Positions 1-6,734 of a stretch of DNA of 11,970 bases are shown here, piece by piece. The DNA is taken from the NCBI GenBank assembly GCA_937951895.1, contig CALFER010000033.1, forward strand, positions 1-11,970. The letters are read 5' to 3'. Position 1 is the first letter of the stretch. Each line of letters opens with the position of its first letter. The notes below the pieces were generated by a model that was not told the origin of the DNA, searched no databases, and worked only from the letters and a program-made list of their open reading frames with translations. The translations under genes were made by a program, and so were the position numbers. This DNA comes from an uncultured bacterium. Lineage in GTDB: Bacteria > CSSED10-310 > CALFER01.

Positions 1-53
1 AAGGGTTTACAGCAAACCACAATGCTTTTTTATTTGCTTGTCGCTCAGTTCAG

Positions 54-1973
54 GTGTGTATTATAAGCATGTTCACGTGTATTGATGATGTTCAGGCAAC
101 ACTCATTCACGTCTGTCAAAATTGTTCTGAAAATCCTCAGTTTTCCACATTATCAGCAGCTCTCACATCTGCAGATAACGGTGATACGATTCTGATCCAT
201 TGGGAGTCTTTATATCCAATTTATGCGGAACACGTTGTTGTAAACAAAACTATCACCCTGACATCTGATTGGACCAGCGGATCCGATCCGAACACGCGTC
301 CTATGATCCAGTCTGGGTTTTCGACATACAATGAGATCATCCGGGTGGATGCGGACAATGTCACGATCAGTAAACTGCGAATCCAGAACCAGACCGGTCT
401 TGGAATCGCAACAGGTGATGAAACCGATATGGATTCAGAGGTGGGCATTCACATCAAACAGAGCGAGTGTGTGGTGTCGGAATGCGAAGTGACACGATGC
501 CGGGTCGGTATCCTGCTCGCCAACAGCAGTGTGGCTGTTCTCGACAACACCATCGATACGTGTTTGATCGGACGTTCGGTCAATCCAAGGTGGCAGCCGC
601 CGGAGGGATCAACAATCCAGGATGGAAACTTCTTTGGAATTGTCCAGTATGAGACCGCCCGGACGAACACGGCTTATCCGATCGGGACGTATCATCCCAA
701 CCGGATCACGAACTGCGAGATCGCGCGCAACCGGTTCTATGGTGTTGTCCTTCGCGGCGGCTCCATGGCGACCGTGCACAACAATCGGATCGTCTGGAAC
801 GGCACGGATCGAGTTCTGGAGGGAACTCACTACGGCGACGGTGGGATTTTGTGTCTGTTCACGGCGACCGAGATGAATCAGACGGAGGTTGAGATGCAGT
901 CTCCCATGATCACCTCCAACACCATCTACGGCAACGATGGATATCAGGTCTGCGTGGTGACGGACGATCCGGGGCGAGAACCGCGGGAAATCGCCAATGC
1001 GCCGGTATTGATGAGCAACATCATCGGTCCGGACACCCTGGCCTACCCGACCGGAACACCGACATCCGCTCCGCACTGGCTGGTCAGTTGCACCAGCGAA
1101 TCGACCGCTGCCGCAACACCCCAGCACGGATCCGCCCCGATCATGGCGTTCAACAATCTATTCCGTCCCGACGCCACGGGACCCGAAAGGATGTATTTTG
1201 CACATCCCGGCAATCCGACACCGACGCCCGGAGCACCCACATCGATGCCATCACCCACCCGAACTCCGACTCCGACCGGAACTCAGTACACCCCCAGTTA
1301 TTCCTTCAACACGCCCTCGTCCTATGACACACCCCCGATCGCTCCGTCCTTTACTCCTCGGGCAACCCTGACGCCCACTCCCCCTCCGGGATCACCGACC
1401 TTCACTCCGACGGCCGCTCCATACAAAATGGATGCGGCGACCTGGAGCACGCAAAACACCTTCAGCGATCCTCTCTTTATCGGCGGCAGCACCGTCGAAA
1501 CCTTCGATTTCCATCTACAGGATCCTGTCTTTCAGATCACTCCTACTCCGAACGCGCCGCGATCCGCAGCATACGATTCGGGCGGATTCAGTCTCAACCC
1601 GGGAATCACGCAGAGCAATCAGAGTGCCGATGTCGGGTATGTCGATGCGGGTGCGCACTTCCCTCCCAATGTGCCGGCGGTGGCTCAACTCGATTGCGAT
1701 CCCTTTGGACAGGAAGGCGCTATCGTCACATGGACCAATCCGGATCATTATCCGGACAACAGCCTGCTTTCGGATCTCGCGGGTAACATCTTTTACTTCG
1801 GACATCGAAACCAGTCCCGAATCGTCTCGATCGTCAGCCGGGTTTACCTGGAACCGATGGAAACCTATACCTTCACGTCACCGCCTACACTTGATACCAA
1901 CGTGCTCGGCGTGGCGGTATACAACACCTCCGGAACCAATTCTTCGACCGTGTGGGTGGATATGTGTAATTGA
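54..1973 (+). CDS. Secreted right-handed beta-helix protein with Pro/Thr-rich linker and Fn3-like C-terminus
   Basis: About 639 residues, no recognised enzyme. The first third opens with the 'PQFSTLSAAL...GDTILI' pattern that starts many pectate-lyase-like beta-helix domains. Repeated short strands follow ('NVTISKLRIQN', 'VAVLDNTI', 'ATVHNNRIVWNG', 'PMITSNTIYGN'), typical of NosD/PbH1 coils. Residues about 385-455 are a Pro/Thr-rich linker ('PTPTPGAPTS'). It interrupts the helix, because 'FSDPLF' and 'DVGYVDAGAH' motifs, usual at the ends of such domains, come after it. The last about 100 residues resemble a fibronectin-III-like module. The likely location is outside the cell or on its surface; the ligand is unknown. 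The start is uncertain: GTG at 54 has no clear ribosome binding site, and the frame stays open to base 1, reading through a hydrophobic stretch that ends in 'VQA', a plausible signal-peptide cleavage site. The true start may therefore lie left of the window. Composition is more AT-rich in the first 300 bases. Confidence 0.8.
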   Translation: MCIISMFTCIDDVQATLIHVCQNCSENPQFSTLSAALTSADNGDTILIHWESLYPIYAEHVVVNKTITLTSDWTSGSDPNTRPMIQSGFSTYNEIIRVDADNVTISKLRIQNQTGLGIATGDETDMDSEVGIHIKQSECVVSECEVTRCRVGILLANSSVAVLDNTIDTCLIGRSVNPRWQPPEGSTIQDGNFFGIVQYETARTNTAYPIGTYHPNRITNCEIARNRFYGVVLRGGSMATVHNNRIVWNGTDRVLEGTHYGDGGILCLFTATEMNQTEVEMQSPMITSNTIYGNDGYQVCVVTDDPGREPREIANAPVLMSNIIGPDTLAYPTGTPTSAPHWLVSCTSESTAAATPQHGSAPIMAFNNLFRPDATGPERMYFAHPGNPTPTPGAPTSMPSPTRTPTPTGTQYTPSYSFNTPSSYDTPPIAPSFTPRATLTPTPPPGSPTFTPTAAPYKMDAATWSTQNTFSDPLFIGGSTVETFDFHLQDPVFQITPTPNAPRSAAYDSGGFSLNPGITQSNQSADVGYVDAGAHFPPNVPAVAQLDCDPFGQEGAIVTWTNPDHYPDNSLLSDLAGNIFYFGHRNQSRIVSIVSRVYLEPMETYTFTSPPTLDTNVLGVAVYNTSGTNSSTVWVDMCN

Positions 1974-1985
1974 GGACGGTATAAA

Positions 1986-2021
1986 CCCGTTCGATCCTTC
2001 GACTGGCTCAGGATGAACGGG
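1986..2021. repeat. Imperfect inverted repeat (hairpin) after the beta-helix gene
   Basis: Arms at 1986-1998 and 2010-2021 pair over 12 bp with one bulged G (CCCGTTC-G-ATCCT against AGGATGAACGGG), around an 11-nt loop. It lies 12 bases after the stop codon. There is no T-run, so it is not a canonical intrinsic terminator. The core 'CCTTCGACtgGCTCAGGATGAACGG' pattern resembles a short repeat I recall from intergenic regions of many bacteria; that resemblance is from memory. It may help separate the two convergent genes. Confidence 0.6.
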
Positions 2022-2191
2022 TATCGGGTGAACGGTTCAACCGTATCATCCTCGCGAAAACGAACCCTCTGTTCGGACCTGCGATCTGTCCCCCCCGCTA
2101 AACCGCAACTACCAGTATGGGCGATCCTTGTGATCGCCCCGCGTACAAGTTGTCATTCCCATACGTCGACCCGTCGAACACAGCAGCCGCC

Positions 2192-2344
2192 GGCGTCCCT
2201 GCCGGCGGGCAATGCGTATTAGAACCCCAGGGCGTCCCTGCCGGCGGGCAATGCGTATTAGAACCCCAAGGCGTCCCTGCCGTCGGGCACGGAGGCCGTA
2301 TAAGACCCAGCTATGTATGTGCCGTCGGGCGCGGAGGCCCGACG
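2192..2344. repeat. 39-bp tandem repeat block, decaying to the right
   Basis: Unit 1 (2192-2230) and unit 2 (2231-2269) are 39 bp and identical except for the last base. Unit 3 (2270-2310, 41 bp) starts with the same GGCGTCCCTGCCG and then diverges. A fourth partial copy (about 2320-2344) shares TGCCGTCGGGC.CGGAGGCC with unit 3. Inside the fourth copy, 2323-2330 and 2337-2344 form a perfect 8-bp stem (CGTCGGGC/GCCCGACG) with a 6-nt loop. The block contains the stop codon and last codons of the minus-strand ABC ATPase gene. Plus-strand ORFs across it show Pro/Gly/Arg-rich repeat translation only. It is an intergenic repeat, not a CRISPR, because there are no unique spacers. Confidence 0.85.
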
Positions 2345-3858
2345 CTGCTTGTTACGCCGGTCATCCAGAGGCCGATTGTTTGACGGTCTATATCGGGGTG
2401 GTTCATGATCCCCATGAGACGACCCCGGAAGATCACGGCGATCCGCGAGGATATCTCCAGCAGTTCATCCAGATCCTCCGACAGGAGCACCACCCCTCCA
2501 CCCTCATCCCGGCAGTGAAGCAGCATCGAGCGAACGGCTTCTGCTGCCCGCACATCCAATCCATACGTCGGATGCGACGCGATCACCATCCGCGGGGATC
2601 CCGATAATTCCCGTCCCGCGATCAGCTTCTGAATGTTACCCCCGGACAGCCACCGGACCGGTGTGTCAATCGACGGTGTCACCACCGCAAAACGCTCGGT
2701 CAGACTTCGGGCAAAAGACCGGACAGCCGTCTTCCGGATCCAGCCGGATCGCGCAAACGGTGCCCTGTAAAATGATCGCAACACGGCGTTCTCTCCAACG
2801 GACATCCCCCCGATGCTGCCCTCATGCAACCGGTCTTCGGGAATACACGCAATCCCCCTCTCCAGCCGTTCACGCGGCCCGACTCGAGTGATATCCTCAC
2901 CGTCGAACCGGATCATCCCGCGTTCCGCCTCCCGGACCCCGGCCAGGACCGCTGCCAGTTCACGCTGCCCGTTTCCCGATATCCCGGCAATCCCGAAAAT
3001 CTCACCCCGGCACACCTCAAATGTGATGCCCTGAATGGCCGGGATGCCTCGGTCGTTACGGGCCGTCAGATCCCTGACTTCGAGAATCACCGGACCGGAC
3101 TCCGACACGATCCGGGAACCCTGAACGGTTTCCTCGTCCCCGATCATTTTCTCCGTGATCGTTCGCATGTCCATACCATCTGTCGAAAAATCGCCATCGA
3201 GTCGACCATGTCTGAGAACCAGGACCCGGGAACAGAACGTGAGAATCTCGTCGAGTTTGTGACTGACCAGCAGCACGGCGCATCCCTCGGAAATCAAGCG
3301 TCTCAGGGAACCGAAAAACGAATCGGTTTCGGAAGGACTCAGAACGGATGTCGGCTCGTCCAGAATCAGCAACCGAGCGCCCCTCATCAGGATTCTCACG
3401 ATTTCCACCCGCTGCTGCTCGCCCGGTGCCAGTTCCCCCGCTGCCACATCCGGGTCGACGTCGAGACCGAACCGGCGGGAGAGCTGTAAAAACTCGTCCC
3501 GCAGCGTTCGCACGGGACGGAACACCGTGCTGCGCTCGAGACCCAGCGCGATGTTTTCGAGGACACTCAATGTCGGTACGAGCATGAAATGCTGGTGTAC
3601 CATGCCGATTCCGAATGCGAACGCGTCGCGTGAACGGCGGATCTCCGCGCGATCATCATTGATTCGAATGATACCTTTATCCGGACGGTACATTCCCGTC
3701 AGGCAGTTCATCAGCGTGGTCTTGCCCGCGCCGTTCTCACCGATCAGTCCGACGGCCTGACCGGCCTCGATCCGAAACGATACATCCCGCACGACGTTCA
3801 CACCCGAGAACGATTTGGAGAGGGATTCTACACAAAGCGACCGGAATTCACTCGGCAC
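2311..3858 (-). CDS. Duplicated ABC transporter ATPase of the BMP-linked nucleoside/sugar importer type
   Basis: 515 residues with two fused nucleotide-binding domains, the usual size for this family (COG3845-like, as YufO/NupO). Domain 1 has Walker A GENGAGKTT (40-48), a Q-loop in 'GMVHQHFMLVP' (85-95), signature LAPGEQQ (143-149), Walker B LLILDEP (163-169) and the switch His200 in 'SHKLDE'. Domain 2 has the degenerate Walker A 'GISGNGQRE' and an intact signature LSGGNIQ (404-410). Its Walker B is 'MVIASHPTYGLDV', where Ser-His replaces Asp-Glu, as is common in the second half of this family. It would power import through an inner-membrane permease that is not present here. The start is GTG, 9 bases after the stop of the upstream lipoprotein gene, with no strong ribosome binding site, so translational coupling is likely. 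The family-like sequence ends at about residue 502 ('GLWMTGV'). The last 13 codons run into the tandem repeat block. Confidence 0.92.
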   Translation of the reverse strand: MPSEFRSLCVESLSKSFSGVNVVRDVSFRIEAGQAVGLIGENGAGKTTLMNCLTGMYRPDKGIIRINDDRAEIRRSRDAFAFGIGMVHQHFMLVPTLSVLENIALGLERSTVFRPVRTLRDEFLQLSRRFGLDVDPDVAAGELAPGEQQRVEIVRILMRGARLLILDEPTSVLSPSETDSFFGSLRRLISEGCAVLLVSHKLDEILTFCSRVLVLRHGRLDGDFSTDGMDMRTITEKMIGDEETVQGSRIVSESGPVILEVRDLTARNDRGIPAIQGITFEVCRGEIFGIAGISGNGQRELAAVLAGVREAERGMIRFDGEDITRVGPRERLERGIACIPEDRLHEGSIGGMSVGENAVLRSFYRAPFARSGWIRKTAVRSFARSLTERFAVVTPSIDTPVRWLSGGNIQKLIAGRELSGSPRMVIASHPTYGLDVRAAEAVRSMLLHCRDEGGGVVLLSEDLDELLEISSRIAVIFRGRLMGIMNHPDIDRQTIGLWMTGVTSSVGPPRPTAHT

Positions 3859-3867
3859 GGAAACGGA

Positions 3868-5097
3868 TCAGTTCTTCGGAATCGTTCCGTCGATGTTGTC
3901 CAGGAACCAGTCCATACTCAGCAGCATGGACATGGACGCGCGTTCGGCGGGTTTCAGACGAAGCGTTCCGGATTGATCCTTGATCGGACCCGTGAACGGA
4001 TCGAACAGGACGGTCGGCTCGCGCATCTGATCCAATCGCTTGAGCGCCAGGTCGTGGACCGAGATCGGTCCGAGGATGGGGTCTTTCACCGTGACGGCTT
4101 TGAGCGGTTCGACGAATTTCGGGTTGATGGGCACGTCGGGTTCGCCGCCGAGCAGGGTGGCGCGTTCCTTGGCGAGCCACCAGTAATCGCGGTTCGTCCA
4201 GGTTTTCGTGTGGACGCGCATGAGAATCTCTTCGTACAGACCGTTCCAGTCGACGAGTTGTCCCGAGACGACGGCGTCCTGACCGAACCGTTGCATCGGG
4301 CTGTAATGGCCGAAGGTCAGGACCTGTTTGCCCCTGGCGGCGTATTCCTGGCAGACCTCGCAGATGGCCGGCGAGTCCTGGGTGAAGGCGATCACGTCGC
4401 ATCCTTCGGCGATCAGCGCTTCGGTGGCATCACGCGCCTTCGCCGGATCGTACCAGGCAAAGAGCCATTTGACGGTCACTCGGGCATCCGGATTGACTTC
4501 CCGCAGACCCAGTCCGAATGCATTGATGTGCCGGACAACCTCGGGAATCGGATGCGCGCCGACATACCCGACTTTTTTGGATTTCGTGAGCGCTCCCGCC
4601 ATCAATCCGTTCAGGTAATACATCTGGTAGAGTTCGGCGAAATAGGTTCCGACATTGGGTGCCTGTTTGTAGCCCGAGCAGTGCATGAAGAGCGTGTTCG
4701 GATACTCCTTGCCGGCCTCGATCGTGCTGTCCATGTACCCGAAGCTCGTGGTGAAGACGATGTCGCAGTGTTCCTCCTGGACCAGACGGTCGATCACGCG
4801 CGGGGCGTCGGCCTCGGCAACGCTTTCGACGTAGGTCGATTCCATCCATGGAAAGAGTTTCATCACGTGCTGCCTGGATTGCTCATGGGCATGCGACCAT
4901 CCGAAATCGCCGACCGGGCCGACGTAAATGAACCCGGCTTTGATTTTTCCTGTGATGGGGGGAGCAGATGCATCTCCGGTGTCGGGATTGCCATTTTTAT
5001 CCGGCGCTTTCGCGGGCTGGCAGGCCGTCAGCATCAACGCGCCGCACAGGCATGTGATCAGAACCATCATTCCACCGATTCGCAGGAATCCTCTCAT
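3868..5097 (-). CDS. BMP-family substrate-binding lipoprotein of an ABC importer
   Basis: 409 residues. The N-terminus is a lipoprotein signal: a basic start, a hydrophobic core and lipobox LTAC with Cys26 as the lipidation site, followed by a polar linker. The mature part matches the BMP/PnrA-like binding-protein family, with 'KAGFIYVGPVGDFGWSHAHE' near residue 52, 'CDIVFTTSFGYMD', 'VGYVGAHPIPEVVRHINAF', and Trp/Tyr-rich segments near the ligand site. Characterised relatives (PnrA, BmpA) bind purine nucleosides; the ligand here is not determinable from sequence. The start is well supported: AAGGAGGT at 5102-5109 lies 4 nt from the ATG. It is the first gene of an operon with the duplicated ATPase, 9 bp downstream. 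The two permease genes that normally follow are absent from the window. The divergent neighbour encodes a cation exporter. Confidence 0.92.
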   Translation of the reverse strand: MRGFLRIGGMMVLITCLCGALMLTACQPAKAPDKNGNPDTGDASAPPITGKIKAGFIYVGPVGDFGWSHAHEQSRQHVMKLFPWMESTYVESVAEADAPRVIDRLVQEEHCDIVFTTSFGYMDSTIEAGKEYPNTLFMHCSGYKQAPNVGTYFAELYQMYYLNGLMAGALTKSKKVGYVGAHPIPEVVRHINAFGLGLREVNPDARVTVKWLFAWYDPAKARDATEALIAEGCDVIAFTQDSPAICEVCQEYAARGKQVLTFGHYSPMQRFGQDAVVSGQLVDWNGLYEEILMRVHTKTWTNRDYWWLAKERATLLGGEPDVPINPKFVEPLKAVTVKDPILGPISVHDLALKRLDQMREPTVLFDPFTGPIKDQSGTLRLKPAERASMSMLLSMDWFLDNIDGTIPKN

Positions 5098-5129
5098 CTG
5101 AACCTCCTTCCCATCGCTGATCTGTTTCG

Positions 5130-5158
5130 ATTCTACCTGCGAGTGACTCCGGACGCAA
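5130..5158 (-). promoter_or_regulatory. Candidate sigma-70 promoter for the BMP-ABC operon
   Basis: On the minus strand TTGCGT (5153-5158) and TAGAAT (5130-5135) are separated by exactly 17 bp. Transcription would start about 25 nt before the lipoprotein ATG, leaving room for the strong ribosome binding site at 5102-5109. This is a consensus match only; sigma specificity in this lineage is unknown. Confidence 0.45.
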
Positions 5159-5221
5159 GAACTCCTCCCCGTCTGCTATTATCTCCTCCGCATTCTCACG
5201 GTCGCGTCCGGGCGGATTCTG

Positions 5222-5230
5222 TGGCATACT
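5222..5230 (+). promoter_or_regulatory. Weak extended -10 candidate for the cation exporter operon
   Basis: TGG followed by CATACT resembles an extended -10 element (TGnTATAAT), about 55 bases before the ATG at 5286. No recognisable -35 hexamer sits 17 bp upstream, so the call is weak. If real, the transcript leader would contain the dyad at 5245-5272. Confidence 0.25.
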
Positions 5231-5244
5231 CCTCAGCAGCATCA

Positions 5245-5272
5245 TCAGAAGGATTGAACAAGCCCCTTCTGA
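5245..5272 (+). promoter_or_regulatory. Perfect 8-bp dyad directly before the CDF ribosome binding site
   Basis: TCAGAAGG (5245-5252) and CCTTCTGA (5265-5272) are exact inverted copies around a 12-nt loop. The right arm abuts the AGAGGA ribosome binding site at 5273-5278. It could be a repressor operator or an mRNA hairpin that limits access to the ribosome site. A metal-responsive role would fit the downstream gene but is inference. Confidence 0.4.
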
Positions 5273-5285
5273 AGAGGAAACGACC

Positions 5286-6734
5286 ATGACACACGATCCG
5301 CATTCCGCCAGTGCAATCCGCGAGAAGAAATTCGTCGCGATCAGTTCCGTGCTCGCTGCCGTCCTTCTGACGGGACTGAAACTCATCGTCGGCTTCGCCA
5401 CGGGCAGTCTCGGTATTCTGTCCGAGGCTGCGCATTCCGCACTGGATCTCGTGGCCGCCGGCGTCACCTGGTTTGCGGTCAGCATGTCGTCCCGCCCGGC
5501 CGATCGCGAGCACACGTACGGTCATGGCAAGATCGAGAATCTCTCGGCGTTGTTCGAAACCATCCTGCTGCTCGCGACCTGCATCTGGATCATACATGAA
5601 GCCGTCCACCGGTTGTTTCTAAAAACGGTTGAAGTCGAGGCGACCCCGTGGGCGTTCATCATCATGATTATTTCGATCATCGTCGATGTATCGAGATCCC
5701 GCGCGCTGAGCCGTGTCGCCCGCAAGTATTCCAGTCAGGCGCTCGAGGCGGACGCTCTGCATTTCTCGACCGATATCTACTCGTCGCTCGTCGTCCTGGC
5801 GGGCCTCGTTGCGGTTTTTCTGTCCGACATCACGGGGTACGAATGGCTGCACAAGGCCGATGCGCTGGCTGCGCTCGGAGTCGCGCTGATCGTCATCTGG
5901 ATCAGTTATCGTCTGGGGCGCAAGACCATTGCCGATCTGCTCGATGAAGTGGCGCCGGGGCTCCGCGACCAGGTTATCACCGCACTGGATATGGCGGATG
6001 TGCTTCATGTCGAGCGAGTTCGGATCCGTCGCAGCGGTCCTGAAAACTTTGTCGATGCGACGCTGATCGTCCGGCGGCAATCCAGTCTTTCGCATGGTCA
6101 TGAAATCGCGACCCGCGCGGAAAACGCCATTCGATCTGTTATTCCGGGGGCGGATGTGATCGTTCATATCGAACCGGAGGCAACCGATGACGATTCGGGG
6201 CTCCACAGGCTGCATCCCGCGATCCGGGATATCGCCGCGGGTCTCGGGATCGGCGCGCATGCGATTCATATCCACGATGTCCTGGGCCGTCTCACCGTCG
6301 AAGCGCATCTCGAAGTCGACGATTCGCTCAATGTCGCTCAGGCCCACGATATCGCGACACGTTTCGAACACCTCCTCCACGAGCGCATCCCGCCGATCGA
6401 TCATATTATCACCCACATCGAAACCGACCGTCCTCCGGAATCCGCCACACGCCTCAGCGGGATCGGAACGGCCGACATCCGCACGATTCTGGAGGACTTC
6501 ATCAAGGGACAGTCCATCCCCTGTCAACCGCATGATATCGAGGTGATCCGGTCCGGGAGCGAGGTTGCCGCGAGCATGCATTGCGCGGTCGACGGGAATC
6601 GCGGCATTTCCGAAGTGCATGCCTTCACCGAAAAACTCGAACAGCGACTCAAGGAACGCATCCCGGGGCTTCACCGCGTGATCATCCATGTCGAACCGTC
6701 GGACGGGACCCAGCCGGAGGTCACGCGAAAATGA
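5286..6734 (+). CDS. Cation diffusion facilitator (CDF) metal exporter with three tandem C-terminal domains
   Basis: 482 residues, against about 300 for FieF/YiiP-type CDF proteins. The membrane part (to about residue 215) has the family metal site split between two helices: His50 and Asp54 in 'SEAAHSALD', and His159 and Asp163 in 'ADALHFSTD'. The conserved 'DREHTYGHGKIENL' lies at 73-86. Such proteins are proton-coupled exporters of Zn, Fe, Mn, Co or similar ions across the inner membrane; the HxxxD pairs would fit Zn, but the metal is not certain. The cytosolic part holds three copies of the ZT_dimer-like domain, at about 218-297, 305-380 and 398-471. Each ends in a matching strand ('VIVHIEP', 'IITHIET', 'VIIHVEP') preceded by a helix carrying His ('GHEIATRAE', 'AHDIATRFE', 'VHAFTEKLE'). 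The start has AGAGGA 7 nt upstream. The stop overlaps the methyltransferase start by 4 bp. Confidence 0.92.
   Translation: MTHDPHSASAIREKKFVAISSVLAAVLLTGLKLIVGFATGSLGILSEAAHSALDLVAAGVTWFAVSMSSRPADREHTYGHGKIENLSALFETILLLATCIWIIHEAVHRLFLKTVEVEATPWAFIIMIISIIVDVSRSRALSRVARKYSSQALEADALHFSTDIYSSLVVLAGLVAVFLSDITGYEWLHKADALAALGVALIVIWISYRLGRKTIADLLDEVAPGLRDQVITALDMADVLHVERVRIRRSGPENFVDATLIVRRQSSLSHGHEIATRAENAIRSVIPGADVIVHIEPEATDDDSGLHRLHPAIRDIAAGLGIGAHAIHIHDVLGRLTVEAHLEVDDSLNVAQAHDIATRFEHLLHERIPPIDHIITHIETDRPPESATRLSGIGTADIRTILEDFIKGQSIPCQPHDIEVIRSGSEVAASMHCAVDGNRGISEVHAFTEKLEQRLKERIPGLHRVIIHVEPSDGTQPEVTRK

Noticed and set aside
22..66. ATG 22 frame (MLFYLLVAQFRCVL) as a frameshifted signal peptide of the beta-helix gene
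   Set aside because: It stops after 14 codons, and the main frame already reads through a hydrophobic stretch to the left edge; no frameshift is needed.
2192..2344. CRISPR array
   Set aside because: Units are directly adjacent with no unique spacers, and no cas genes are present.
2117..2607. Two plus-strand frames across the tandem repeat (Pro/Gly/Val and Arg-rich peptides)
   Set aside because: They are translations of the 39-bp repeat and of the antisense of the ABC gene, not proteins.
3973..5289. Long plus-strand open frame (438 codons) opposite the BMP lipoprotein
   Set aside because: It lies antisense to a gene with lipobox, family motifs and strong ribosome site; its product shows no family pattern and no ribosome site. 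It is a codon-bias shadow.
5619..6689. Long minus-strand open frame (356 codons) opposite the CDF gene
   Set aside because: Antisense to a well-supported transporter; Arg/Asp-rich, with no membrane segments or recognisable domain.
6581..6730. Upstream extension of the methyltransferase to an ATG at 6581
   Set aside because: It would overlap 150 bases of the CDF gene and add an Arg-rich shadow; ATG 6731 has GGAGGT and the usual ATGA overlap.
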